From: Pedobacter cryoconitis
GTDB lineage: Bacteria; Bacteroidota; Bacteroidia; Sphingobacteriales; Sphingobacteriaceae
NCBI RefSeq assembly: GCF_014207135.1
Contig: NZ_JACHCC010000008.1
Location: 186,001 to 250,000, forward strand
DNA length: 64,000 nucleotides
Direction of reading: 5' to 3'
The notes beneath the pieces were generated by a model. That model was not told where the DNA came from and ran no database searches. It worked only from the letters and a program-made list of their open reading frames with translations. Positions 44,904 through 54,172 of this stretch are shown in pieces; positions within the stretch are counted from its first letter, which is position 1, and the number at the start of each line of letters is the position of its first letter. Both the position numbers and the translations under genes were made by a program.

Positions 44904-47162
44904 CTACAAAACCAACAGCCCGAAATCTCTTAAATTATTAATAGGTTTTGAATACCAGAACAATTCAAAATATTCCATTGTAGCTTCAAAATCAGCTTTA
45001 ATTTCTTGAAAGGTATAAACTTTCGTATTTGAAACCGCTACTTTCTGTAACATTGAAACCAGCCATTCTCCTTCATTTTTATTGGCCTGGATGTCAAAGG
45101 TTTCTTTTTTATTATGAAAAGTCAAGATCATCATTTCCATAGAATTACCCTTTTTATGCTTTGCAAAACATTTTGTAGCTGGCTTCCCTCCTAACCAAAC
45201 CACTTTAGCTGTTGGTTTAGTATCGAACTTACTTTCTTCCTTCAAAGCTTTTTCAATAAAATCCGAAGGCACCGTTACTTTCGGAATCTTAAAATCAAAC
45301 CAGTCCTGCAATTTGTAATCAAAACAAATACCATGCATAAAATTAAAAAGTGATTTCTTTAAGCCAAAACTAAATTTATCGTGGTCTATTCCTGTTTTAT
45401 CGATGTAATTGATATCATTATTGGCAAAGGTCCCAATAGTTTCAGTCTCTTTGACTACACCAAATTTTTCTGGATACATACCAACAGGGCTGTGTGCGGT
45501 CATCGCAAACTGATGCCAGAAACCAGATTGTAAAACACCTGCTTCAAACAATTGTCTCACCATTTCCAAACTGTCTACCGTCTCTTGAATCGTCTGCGTA
45601 GGATACCCGTACATCAGATAAGCATGAACCAATATACCTGCTTCCGTTAAATTTCGGGTAACCTGAGCTACCTGTTCAACAGATACTCCTTTGTCAATTA
45701 ACTTTAATAAGCGATCAGATGCTACTTCTAAACCACCAGAAACGGCAATACAGCCCGATGCTTTAAGCAAAATGCATAAATCTCTCGTAAAGCTTTTCTC
45801 AAACCGAATATTTGTCCACCAGCTTACAGAAATTTTCCTTCTTAAAATCTCCAGTGCCACTTCCCGCATCAAGGCTGGTGGTGCAGCCTCGTCAACAAAG
45901 TGAAAGCCATTCTGACCCGTTTGCTTACTTAATTCTTCAATCCGATCTACAATCAATTGAGCAGCAACAGGTTCGTAGACCTTAATATAATCCAAAGAAA
46001 TATCACAGAATGTACATTTTCCCCAATAACATCCATGCGCCATTGTCAATTTGTTCCAGCGACCATCACTCCACATCCTGTGCATTGGATTTACAATTTC
46101 TATAACTGAAATGTATTCATCCAATTGTAAATCACTATAATCTGGCGTCCCCACATCGACCTGCTTATAATCTCTTCTTAAAGTATCATTTTTATAAGTG
46201 ACTACCCCGTTCTCTAATAAAAAAGTTCTTTTATACAGGTTAAAATCCCCATCATTTATGATCGAATTATAGATCAGTTCAATAGGTAATTCCCCATCAT
46301 CTAACGAGATATAATCGAAAAATTCAAAGACCCTTTTATCAGAAACGGAACGTAATTCTGTATTAGGAAAACCACCACCCATTGATATTTTAATCTCAGG
46401 ATAAGTTCGTTTCACATATTGTGCACATCGGAAAGCAGCATACAAATTCCCCGGAAAGGGAACTGAGATCAGGAATAGCTTAGGTTGGATAATAGAAATT
46501 TTCTTCTCTAAAATTTCCATTAGGATTTTATCCATGTAGGTATATTTTTGATTTAAAGCTTCATAAAGCTCATCAAATGAATTTGCACTCCTGCCTAATC
46601 TTTCTGCATAACGACTAAAACCAAAATTCTGGTCAATACATTCAATAATAAAATCGGAAATATCCTCAAGATATAGTGTTGCTAAATGCTTACCCTTATC
46701 TTGCGTTCCCATTGAGCCAAATGCCCAATGCAGCTCATCCAATTGCGTAAATCTTGATGCTTCCGGTAAAAAATCCTCCTGACAAATCTGTAAGGCTAAG
46801 GTTGGATTTTTGCCTTGCAAAAAAGCAATAACAGCATCAATAGTTTTGATATACTCATCTTTTAAAGCAAGAATCCGCTTTGCATTTGAACTCTTTGGCT
46901 GATCAACCTGCTCCTGCGCATGAAAAAAAAGATCTTCCAGGCCTTTCCTTGAAAACAAAGCCAGAATCACTTCAATACCTAAATCGGCCTGAGTTGACGA
47001 GATATTTTTAGTGTTCAAAAAACCTTTGATATAGGCCGTTGCAGGATACGGGGTATTCAGTTGGGTAAAGGGAGGCGTAACAAGGAAAAGATCTGTTTTC
47101 AAAATGGGATTGTATTTCGCGGTAAAAATATCAATAATTATTTTAGTATTGGGCCTTATCAT
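44904..47162 (-). CDS. Radical SAM protein with B12-binding-like N-terminal domain
   Basis: 752 residues. Residues 20-370 include a Rossmann cobalamin-binding-like region (TDLFLVTPPFTQLNTPYPA; PEIKISMGGGFPNTELR) but no DxHxxG, so cobalamin may bind base-off or not at all. The radical SAM core starts near 377 with HGCYWGKCTFCD, that is CX4CX2C instead of the usual CX3CX2C. Later elements SGGLEVASDRLLKLIDKG and LMYGYPTQT are normal for the BchE/methylthiotransferase-like class. It overlaps the upstream secreted enzyme gene by 20 bp, so translation may be coupled. A TTG at 47102 is an alternative start. Confidence 0.82.
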   Translation of the reverse strand: MIRPNTKIIIDIFTAKYNPILKTDLFLVTPPFTQLNTPYPATAYIKGFLNTKNISSTQADLGIEVILALFSRKGLEDLFFHAQEQVDQPKSSNAKRILALKDEYIKTIDAVIAFLQGKNPTLALQICQEDFLPEASRFTQLDELHWAFGSMGTQDKGKHLATLYLEDISDFIIECIDQNFGFSRYAERLGRSANSFDELYEALNQKYTYMDKILMEILEKKISIIQPKLFLISVPFPGNLYAAFRCAQYVKRTYPEIKISMGGGFPNTELRSVSDKRVFEFFDYISLDDGELPIELIYNSIINDGDFNLYKRTFLLENGVVTYKNDTLRRDYKQVDVGTPDYSDLQLDEYISVIEIVNPMHRMWSDGRWNKLTMAHGCYWGKCTFCDISLDYIKVYEPVAAQLIVDRIEELSKQTGQNGFHFVDEAAPPALMREVALEILRRKISVSWWTNIRFEKSFTRDLCILLKASGCIAVSGGLEVASDRLLKLIDKGVSVEQVAQVTRNLTEAGILVHAYLMYGYPTQTIQETVDSLEMVRQLFEAGVLQSGFWHQFAMTAHSPVGMYPEKFGVVKETETIGTFANNDINYIDKTGIDHDKFSFGLKKSLFNFMHGICFDYKLQDWFDFKIPKVTVPSDFIEKALKEESKFDTKPTAKVVWLGGKPATKCFAKHKKGNSMEMMILTFHNKKETFDIQANKNEGEWLVSMLQKVAVSNTKVYTFQEIKADFEATMEYFELFWYSKPINNLRDFGLLVL

Positions 47163-49449
47163 TGTATTTAGGGCCTATATCTCTTTTTAAAATTACCGGA
47201 TTGGTTTTTACCCCATTGACCTTCTGATATAATTTCCAGGTATTGTTATCTATCGTTTCCAAAACCCAGTCTTTCTTCGGGTCTGTCAGTTGCTTTTTGA
47301 TCAAACGGGGAAATGCATTCGCAGCACGGGCATCTTCCCAGGTTCTGATCACTTTAAAAACAGCCTCCTTCTGAGGGCAGCTTTCAACATCTTTCTGATT
47401 TAGTTTCAAGCTGTAAGTGGTTCCAACCCCCACTGAAATGGCCTGGATATGCTCGTATTGTTCCACAGTTGAATTGGCTTTAATGGCAAAATTACTTCCC
47501 ATTCCAACCGGAAAAAAGTTGGCATAAGTTACATCCCTAAGGTCTTTACCCTGACTGGTACTGCTGCCCCACTCCCTGGTGTCAACATCATATAAGTTTT
47601 TTCCCCCACCAACATTCCAGATACTCTGGTAATGCCATGATCCTTCCGACAAAGTAGAACCTGTAAAACGGATATCCGGAATACCATGCTTCGAAGCTCT
47701 TTCAAACATTTTACGAAAAAAGCGTTTTGCCGAATAGTAACCATGCCCATTATTGAATAAAAATTCCTGCCCATCGAAATCGTAATAACCTAAACCATTG
47801 ATATAACACACGTCAGCATAGTATTCGGCGATTTTATCCTGTAGATCCATATTTGGAATAAGTCCTTCATATCCAAATCCTATGGTTACCTGAAGTTTGT
47901 AAACCGTATCCCGGGCATTATGTCTTGCCGGTGTAGTATTCCAGTATCCACGCTCTACATTCAAAAGTCTGTGTGGTTTCTGATCAGAAACACCCAGGTA
48001 ATGAATAAGCTCCTTCCCTATTTTTATCATATTCAGACTCTTGGTATGCCCTTCCCAACTGCCAATTTCCTCCATATGTGTCGGATCGTCTACAATAATA
48101 ATGGTATCGGCCGAAGTGATCCCATTTGCCAGTAAACGCTTTTGCTGATAACACAAACTGTCACTGGGGGTTGGACTGGCGTCTTTGGTTCCGGCGGCCA
48201 AAGAATTAGATACCGAAGTTCTTCCGATTATAATTCCATGTTTTGCAGCCAGTTTAGCAAATTTCTTGTGCGATTTATTTCCGGAGGTTAGCTTCAAAGG
48301 TCTTTTCTTAAACCACTTTCCATCAATATGACCTTTATTACCACGATCTGGCCTTAAGAAACCCTGGTCATATAAACTGATTGCTTTAAAACCTAACCTC
48401 ACAGTATAAGGTACTATACTATCATATAATTTTCCGCTGGTCAGTACATCGGGCACAAATGCCACAGGATCCTTTACCCATTTGCCATTAATCGTTGGGT
48501 GAGGCAGGCCCTCAGACAACACAATATTATGGACAACATCCATCAGTGCCGTACTGTCCGGACTTCCCCAAAGCGCAATGGAAGAGCCTATATAATCTAC
48601 ACCTGGCAATGGCTGCACCTCAATATGATTAGGGGTATTAACAGCCATATGTGGTATTAACGAGTAATATACCTCTCTTTTAAAGGTCCTGTCTCTGGAA
48701 TGATAGTAAATTGATATTCTTCCTTTGCGATCAATCATAGCGGTATTCCCATACAATATTCTGTAGTATGGTTCTTTATGAGCATAAAAAGCTACATCAT
48801 TGATTCCATCCCCCCCAAGAGAAAAAACCTGGCCTTCATGTAAATTGCCAGGTAAAGGGAAACGTCTGGCGTCTGGCGAATGTATAATATACTGGAAAGG
48901 GGCAGCATCAGCTATTGTTTCTGAAGTGCCGCCAAGGGTATTATCATTAAGGGCAAGCGTGCCAATGGCATAATTTACAGCTTCGCTGGTATCGCGGGCC
49001 ACCCCAATAATCTCACCAAACAGGTTGGTGATGTTGGTATGAAAAGCACCCCATTGAATATCATCAACCCCATTGCGCGGGCTGAGAGATTGCAATGTCA
49101 GCCTAAAATATTTTTTTTGAACGATCAGCGAAATTTCGGCAAGCGAACCATTGGGATAAGTTAGTGTAATAGATTTACTCACTTCGTTATAGGATGCTTT
49201 ATACGGTTCGTAATAAACCTTTTTCTTGCTATCATAAAGACACATCAGCGGCGAAGGCTTCTCAACAGGGCTAAATTCTTTATTGGGTGTAACCGTAATA
49301 TTCTTCATACTGGTAATAAATCCCTTATTGCTGATATGAATTTTAAAATAATTTGTACTAAAGTCCCATTGTGCCCTGGCGGAGAAATTAAAGGCTAATA
49401 ATAATAGAATTAGAATCACTTTAACATTTCTGTATTTTTTTGAATTCAT
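47143..49449 (-). CDS. Large secreted protein, putative glycoside hydrolase-like enzyme
   Basis: 768 residues from ATG 49449 (49458 and 49491 also in frame), chosen for the signal peptide NVKVILILLLLAFNFSARAQ. An N-terminal beta-sandwich-like part (to about 300) is followed by a TIM-barrel-like middle, with GYEGLIPNMDLQDKIAEYYA, LGYYDFDGQEFLFNNGHGYY and IPDIRFTGSTLSEGS; the DFDGQE segment could carry a catalytic acid. I cannot assign a GH family. Probably periplasmic or surface. First gene of a two-gene unit with the radical SAM protein. Confidence 0.6.
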   Translation of the reverse strand: MNSKKYRNVKVILILLLLAFNFSARAQWDFSTNYFKIHISNKGFITSMKNITVTPNKEFSPVEKPSPLMCLYDSKKKVYYEPYKASYNEVSKSITLTYPNGSLAEISLIVQKKYFRLTLQSLSPRNGVDDIQWGAFHTNITNLFGEIIGVARDTSEAVNYAIGTLALNDNTLGGTSETIADAAPFQYIIHSPDARRFPLPGNLHEGQVFSLGGDGINDVAFYAHKEPYYRILYGNTAMIDRKGRISIYYHSRDRTFKREVYYSLIPHMAVNTPNHIEVQPLPGVDYIGSSIALWGSPDSTALMDVVHNIVLSEGLPHPTINGKWVKDPVAFVPDVLTSGKLYDSIVPYTVRLGFKAISLYDQGFLRPDRGNKGHIDGKWFKKRPLKLTSGNKSHKKFAKLAAKHGIIIGRTSVSNSLAAGTKDASPTPSDSLCYQQKRLLANGITSADTIIIVDDPTHMEEIGSWEGHTKSLNMIKIGKELIHYLGVSDQKPHRLLNVERGYWNTTPARHNARDTVYKLQVTIGFGYEGLIPNMDLQDKIAEYYADVCYINGLGYYDFDGQEFLFNNGHGYYSAKRFFRKMFERASKHGIPDIRFTGSTLSEGSWHYQSIWNVGGGKNLYDVDTREWGSSTSQGKDLRDVTYANFFPVGMGSNFAIKANSTVEQYEHIQAISVGVGTTYSLKLNQKDVESCPQKEAVFKVIRTWEDARAANAFPRLIKKQLTDPKKDWVLETIDNNTWKLYQKVNGVKTNPVILKRDIGPKYNDKAQY

Positions 49450-49559
49450 CTGTTCCATTAACTTTATTTCATTATCACAAATCTTCCCCATATGATGACA
49501 AAGAAAGCTAACATTATCCGCATAATATGAATCATTTATTTTTCATAAATTTATAAAAT

Positions 49560-49967
49560 ATGAATAAGTCTAACAGAAGAAAATTTATTGGAACTGCGGC
49601 TGTTCTTTCAGTAGGAACAATTGCTACTGCAATGCCATTAACAACTATGAATAAAAACTACCCAATAGTGCATCACGTATTTTTCTGGTTAAAAAATCCT
49701 GGTTCGAAAGAAGATCGTGATCAATTGATTACAGGTGTAAAAACACTTTCAACAATACCAACGGTACGCGAAATACATGTTGGCGTTGTTGCCAGTACTG
49801 AAAAACGCGATGTTGTGGATAACAGCTGGGGTGTATCAGAGTTGATATTCTTTAGTGATCTCGAGGGGCAGGAAACTTATCAAACACACCCAATTCATCT
49901 GGAGTTTATTAAGAACTATAGTCATTTGTGGGACAAGGTCATCGTTTATGATATTGCTCAAGCTTAA
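49560..49967 (+). CDS. Dabb (stress-responsive A/B barrel) protein with Tat-like signal
   Basis: 135 residues. N-terminus NRRKFIGTAAVLSVG is a twin-arginine-type signal. The mature part is a ferredoxin-like dimeric alpha/beta barrel (IVHHVFFWLKNPGSKEDRDQ, HPIHLEFIKNYSHLWDKVIVYD). The family includes stress-responsive and polyketide-cyclising proteins; no specific role is evident here. Divergent from the secreted enzyme gene. Confidence 0.85.
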   Translation: MNKSNRRKFIGTAAVLSVGTIATAMPLTTMNKNYPIVHHVFFWLKNPGSKEDRDQLITGVKTLSTIPTVREIHVGVVASTEKRDVVDNSWGVSELIFFSDLEGQETYQTHPIHLEFIKNYSHLWDKVIVYDIAQA

Positions 49968-50019
49968 AACAGAATCATCTTAAATATATTATCCGAACTA
50001 GAACCTGCTATTTCAGATG

Positions 50020-50027
50020 TACCTTTG
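50020..50027 (+). promoter_or_regulatory. Candidate -7 element of the decayed gene (TACCTTTG)
   Basis: Match to TAnnTTTG 20 bp before ATG 50048, with an AAGGAAATCAC stretch in between. Confidence 0.35.
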
Positions 50028-50047
50028 TAGATACAAAAGGAAATCAC

Positions 50048-50267
50048 ATGTTAGTTATTGAAGATGCCGTGAAGTTATTCGGCTTATTGCCGAAAGATAA
50101 ATCTGTTGATGCTTAGCTGACCATTTTCGGCATAGAAGAGCGCCCGCGATTCGACCGATGCCACCGGTGATATAATTTTTAGCGGAATTCGCTTGCATGG
50201 GCCACAAAACACCAACGGTTTTCAACCTTATTTGGGTAATGTGCAATATAAATACATTACCCAGTAG
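50048..50267 (+). pseudogene. Remnant of an unidentified gene
   Basis: ATG 50048 opens MLVIEDAVKLFGLLPKDKSVDA, then TAG at 50114-50116. From 50136 a different frame reads sensibly for 43 codons (for example DATGDIIFSGIRLHGPQNTN, FQPYLGNVQYKYITQ) to TAG at 50267. A promoter-like element and a ribosome-site-like stretch precede it. The two pieces suggest a short gene broken by frameshift and internal loss. The parent is not recognised. Confidence 0.35.
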
Positions 50268-50391
50268 TTCTGGAAAGAGCAGGATCATTTTTGCTTTAAA
50301 CTACAGCGAATAGTACTATCATTACATCGAAGGAACTATTTCTTCAACCCTGCATATCCGGTTTCTTTGCATTGTTTAAAAAATACGACAT

Positions 50392-51951
50392 ATGGAAACC
50401 GGTTTCAGAAAATGGATTATCGTTGCCACGATCATCACTTCAACCATAATTGAATTAATTGATACTACCATCGTTAACGTATCCATCAATACGATGAGTG
50501 GTAATTTAGGGGCCGCACTAGAAGATACTGCCTGGGTGATTACATCCTACGCTATTGCCAATGTCATCATTATCCCCATGACCAGCTTTTTAGCTGAGAA
50601 AATTGGCAGGAAGCAATATTATATTGGTTCGATAATATTATTTACACTTGCATCGGCCCTATGCGGATTCTCAGATAATCTGTGGGAACTCGTCGCATTT
50701 CGCTTCCTTCAGGGGATTGGCGGCGGTGCATTACTCTCTACATCGCAATCTATTTTGTTTGAAACCTTTCCGGCAAAAGAGCGTGCAACCGCAAGTGGTA
50801 TATTCAGTCTGGGTATCATTATTGGCCCTTCTATTGGTCCGGTGATGGGCGGTTATATCGTAGATAACCTGTCCTGGCAATGGATCTTTTATGTAAATAT
50901 TCCTATCGGACTTTTGGCCGCGCTACTTTCTTATATCTATCTTAAACCTACCAAAAAATCAGAAGACGGACGAAGCATCGACTGGTTTGGTATTTTTCTT
51001 TTGGCTGTGGGTATTGGTGCATTGCAAATCGTGCTGGAACGCGGAGAAACAGACGACTGGTTCTCGGCCACTTATATCATTGTACTCACTGTCATATCAG
51101 TTCTTTCACTAGCTGTACTGGTCTGGTGGGAACTTAAAATACCTTTCCCGGTGATCAACCTGCGTGTATTGAAAAGCACTACCTTATCCATTTCAGCTAT
51201 TATGACGTTTGTTTTAGGCTTCGGACTGTTCAGCGCAGTATTTGTTTTTCCGCTGTATGCACAGCGTATCATCGGCTATTCCGCATTCCAAACAGGGACT
51301 ATGCTCCTTCCGGGCACTTTGATGGCGGCTTTGATATCGCCATTTTTGGGCAAAATGCTGCAAAGTGGTGTACGTCCGCAATATATGATTATCCTGGGTT
51401 TCGGTATGTCGGCGGTATTTGGCTATATGATGTCGGGCTCAAATCTGGAAACTGGCAGTGCTTACTTTTTTATACCTTTAGTTTGCAGGGGGCTTGGCGC
51501 TGCATTGTTGATTGTCCCATTAACCGCACTTGCAGTATCAGAACTCAAACCCGCTGAAATTCCACAGGGGGCTGCCCTCAATAATATGATGCGTCAGATG
51601 GGCGGTTCATTCGGCATTGCTTTAATTAATACCTACATCGCACATCGCGAGGCCAATAACCGCACCGCATTAATTACACATGTTACGACTTCAGACCCAC
51701 AAACTATTACGCGACAGGAAGTTTTGATCCGAAATTTCATGGCACATGGCTCCACTTATCTCCGTGCGGTACAGCAATCCCTTGGTGCACTGGAAAACAT
51801 AGTGGTCAGGCAAAGTTTTTTACTCAGCTATATGGATGCATTTCTACTATTAGCGCTATTAAATGCCTGCTGTATCCCACTGGTCATGATGACGATTAAA
51901 AAACGAAGTAAACAAAAAGCCGGAAAATTAACTGTACCCGATGCGCACTAG
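50392..51951 (+). CDS. DHA2 family multidrug exporter (EmrB/QacA type)
   Basis: 519 residues, about 14 membrane helices. Motif D-type start (IELIDTTIVNVSINTMSGNLG), motif A-like LAEKIGRKQYYIGSI, and motif C-type GPSIGPVMGGYIVDNLSW mark the 14-TMS drug:H+ antiporters. No adjacent EmrA or TolC partner, so it may act alone or with distant partners. It stands beside a decayed gene and a small HTH regulator. Confidence 0.92.
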   Translation: METGFRKWIIVATIITSTIIELIDTTIVNVSINTMSGNLGAALEDTAWVITSYAIANVIIIPMTSFLAEKIGRKQYYIGSIILFTLASALCGFSDNLWELVAFRFLQGIGGGALLSTSQSILFETFPAKERATASGIFSLGIIIGPSIGPVMGGYIVDNLSWQWIFYVNIPIGLLAALLSYIYLKPTKKSEDGRSIDWFGIFLLAVGIGALQIVLERGETDDWFSATYIIVLTVISVLSLAVLVWWELKIPFPVINLRVLKSTTLSISAIMTFVLGFGLFSAVFVFPLYAQRIIGYSAFQTGTMLLPGTLMAALISPFLGKMLQSGVRPQYMIILGFGMSAVFGYMMSGSNLETGSAYFFIPLVCRGLGAALLIVPLTALAVSELKPAEIPQGAALNNMMRQMGGSFGIALINTYIAHREANNRTALITHVTTSDPQTITRQEVLIRNFMAHGSTYLRAVQQSLGALENIVVRQSFLLSYMDAFLLLALLNACCIPLVMMTIKKRSKQKAGKLTVPDAH

Positions 51952-52087
51952 ATAAACCAGAATTCTAGTTTTTAAAAACTTCATTTTATGTAAAAAAAAA
52001 TCTGTTTTATGTAAAGATATTCGATAGGTATTTATTCACTTTGCCAGAATAGATAAAACATTTTATTACTACAGATATCCGTTATTA

Positions 52088-52417
52088 ATGTCTAAAACAG
52101 TTTGCAAAAATATTGTGAGACTCCGCCAAACAAAGGGAATAAGCCAAACACAACTAGCAGCCAGGTTAAACTTGTCTGCTCCAGCCCTATCCAAGATAGA
52201 AACCGGTGTTACAGTTTTAAGCCTGGATCGACTTTTGGAAATTGCAAAAGAATTAGGGACTACTGCAAGTGAGTTGATAGCTGAAACAGAGAAATTCCTA
52301 CCCAACACTTATGTAGAAGAAATCAATGCGCTAAAAAAAATGATCGAGGAAAAGGATACTGAAATTCTGTTATTATACAAAAAGTTACTTGATCTATACG
52401 AGGCTAAGATTAAATAA
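52088..52417 (+). CDS. XRE-type helix-turn-helix regulator with coiled-coil tail
   Basis: 109 residues. HTH_3 domain 5-65 (IVRLRQTKGISQTQLAARLN, LSAPALSKIETGV) followed by a helix with heptad character (LKKMIEEKDTEILLLYKKLLDLYEAK) probably for oligomerisation. Common Bacteroidota type; target unknown. Follows the exporter gene by 136 bp. Confidence 0.9.
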   Translation: MSKTVCKNIVRLRQTKGISQTQLAARLNLSAPALSKIETGVTVLSLDRLLEIAKELGTTASELIAETEKFLPNTYVEEINALKKMIEEKDTEILLLYKKLLDLYEAKIK

Positions 52418-52435
52418 ATCAGACTTAGTTAGGAT

Positions 52436-52780
52436 TTAAACAAATAACTTCATTTGTCTTAAAATCTCATACCAATGGCAGTCCTGCCAATCGGTATACA
52501 TATGAAAGAGTAATCCAACTGCAATTATTCTGGTTTTAGGGAAGATCAGTAATATAAAATAACAAGCAATTGCGTAATAAGAATGCAATGGATGGTAACC
52601 AATACTACACCTTCCCGGATCGAAAATTGGTGTCGCCAATAAATGATCAGCGTCTACAATCATAGTACTGATCATAATGAGCCATGCCCGCTTCCATTGC
52701 TTTCTGAAAAATAAAAATGCAATAGCTCCCGGTACTAAAAAATGGAAACTGTAGTGAACAATAGATCGCAATATTTCCAT
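52436..52780 (-). CDS. DUF6122 family membrane protein
   Basis: 114 residues from ATG 52780 (MEILRSIVHYSFHFLVPGAI), chosen because relatives begin just before LRSIVHY. A start at 52804 would overlap the upstream gene by 20 bp. About four membrane helices with conserved polar residues inside: DADHLLATPIFDP, CSIGYHPLHSYYAIA, LLFHMYTDWQDC. The His/Asp pattern recalls membrane metal hydrolases of the YdjM/LexA-like type, but function is unproven. Probably cotranscribed with the CoiA-like gene. Confidence 0.8.
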   Translation of the reverse strand: MEILRSIVHYSFHFLVPGAIAFLFFRKQWKRAWLIMISTMIVDADHLLATPIFDPGRCSIGYHPLHSYYAIACYFILLIFPKTRIIAVGLLFHMYTDWQDCHWYEILRQMKLFV

Positions 52781-52784
52781 AGAA

Positions 52785-53453
52785 TCAGCAGACATATTGC
52801 TCAATAAAAGATTTTCTAGTCATAATATGCAGATAGGGATAATCTTCGGATAGCTGTCTGCGCTGCTTCAACTGATAAATAAAATGGCCTCCAAGATCAA
52901 CAATGATTGGATTTTTAGCCTGATACCATACCCGGTGCGGATGTTTCCAACAAAACGAATAATAGTAAGAGGTAAGTGGAAGCTTCCTAAGCTCCGGATG
53001 CTGAAAATTTAGAACACGGGGTCTCCCCTGAAGAAAATCAGACTTTCTGATCATCGACAAATGGTCGGTATTGCAGAAATCATAATTGGCAATTCTGGGA
53101 TCATCCACATCCGGTAGATTTTTCAAAACGCGGAAGCCTTTAAATTTTTTTCCATTTAGAATCCAGATAAGCTTGGGATAAAAGGCCTCCCTGCTTTTTA
53201 ACTCCTCCAGACAGATAGGAGAATTCTGAAATTCAAGCGTAGTACCACATGGAGTATGTACATCTGCGCGATGAAGCTCTCCCAATGTTACATCGGAAAA
53301 ACTCACCTCCCGAAACCCTGGTGGGAAGGCTGCTTTCCAGTTGCGGTGCCACTCAGTTTCTCCATGATAATTTCTCAAAGTCCGCCCCACTTCAATAGGA
53401 GATTCCTTCAGGATCTGCTTGTTATCAATGAGTATAGAAGAATTAGGCTCCAT
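52785..53453 (-). CDS. CoiA-like nuclease-fold protein
   Basis: 222 residues. Central wording EWHRNWKAAFPPGF, GELHRADVHTPCGTTLEFQNS, CLEELKSREAFYPKLIWILN matches the competence CoiA family, with a restriction-endonuclease-like core (Asp of HRADV, Glu and Gln of LEFQ). Often handles foreign DNA during natural transformation, but many solitary homologues are uncharacterised. Single-gene promoter-like TAGATTTG lies 31 bp upstream. Confidence 0.8.
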   Translation of the reverse strand: MEPNSSILIDNKQILKESPIEVGRTLRNYHGETEWHRNWKAAFPPGFREVSFSDVTLGELHRADVHTPCGTTLEFQNSPICLEELKSREAFYPKLIWILNGKKFKGFRVLKNLPDVDDPRIANYDFCNTDHLSMIRKSDFLQGRPRVLNFQHPELRKLPLTSYYYSFCWKHPHRVWYQAKNPIIVDLGGHFIYQLKQRRQLSEDYPYLHIMTRKSFIEQYVC

Positions 53454-53483
53454 ATAATAAAGCTACAGAAATTTAGCAGCACA

Positions 53484-53491
53484 CAAATCTA
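53484..53491 (-). promoter_or_regulatory. Candidate -7 element (TAGATTTG) of the CoiA-like gene
   Basis: Minus-strand match to TAnnTTTG, 31 bp before the ATG at 53453. Confidence 0.4.
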
Positions 53492-53530
53492 TGCTAATAT
53501 TTTTAGTGAATCAAGATATTGAAAAAATTA

Positions 53531-54094
53531 TCAGTTGATTGCTTTGTTTTCAAATACATTATCTGCGACAAACACTCTTAATTCTTCATTTTTTATTCTT
53601 TTCCTCATATCCCCATTAATTGCTCTACTTTTCATTTGATTAACCATCTGCGCAAAGTAGAAACCATGTCCAATAATAATACAGTCCTCTCCCTTGCCTA
53701 AAATATGATCTAAAAACTTGTTTATTCGCTCTATCGAGTTTTTTCTTGTTTCCAGTTGGTTTGAATTATTAAAATACCATTGTAACCTACCCAAAACCAT
53801 CCATATTATTGTTGGAAGTGGCATTTTTGTATTGATAAAGGCTTTTAAAGGAATTTCATTCAGGAGATCTGTTTTTATGATTTCGATGTCCTCCTGAAGG
53901 AGATTTTTAGCAGTTGCCCCGGTTCTTATCAAGTTACTGATGTAAACAGATTGCCTTCCAATGCCCATTTTTTCTCCTTCCTGAACCGGAGAAAGATCAT
54001 ACGCCTGACAAGCCAGATCAAATGAATCTGCATTATAAGTTTTCCCCCAGTTAAATAAGACTTTTGAATGCCTTATAAATGTTATTTTCATCAT
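53531..54094 (-). CDS. Histidine phosphatase family protein, divergent
   Basis: 187 residues. N-terminal ITFIRHSKV supplies the catalytic RH motif but with Ser in place of the usual Gly; VYISNLIRTGATAKNLL corresponds to the second arginine region and IIIGHGFYF to the second catalytic histidine. A small-molecule or protein phosphatase of unknown substrate. Monocistronic. Confidence 0.8.
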   Translation of the reverse strand: MMKITFIRHSKVLFNWGKTYNADSFDLACQAYDLSPVQEGEKMGIGRQSVYISNLIRTGATAKNLLQEDIEIIKTDLLNEIPLKAFINTKMPLPTIIWMVLGRLQWYFNNSNQLETRKNSIERINKFLDHILGKGEDCIIIGHGFYFAQMVNQMKSRAINGDMRKRIKNEELRVFVADNVFENKAIN

Positions 54095-54172
54095 CTAACC
54101 ATTTTTTGAAAGCACTAAGGTACTGCAATTCATTTATTGATTAAAAGGTCGTATTGTACAAGAAAAGACATT

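Larger units (their letters stand above)
49968..50391. other. 424-bp gap with decayed coding sequence
   Basis: No intact gene in this interval. It holds a -7-like element at 50020-50027 (TACCTTTG), a 22-codon frame, and a second coding-like segment in another frame, described as a remnant below. The last 120 bp before the exporter gene show nothing else recognisable. Confidence 0.6.
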
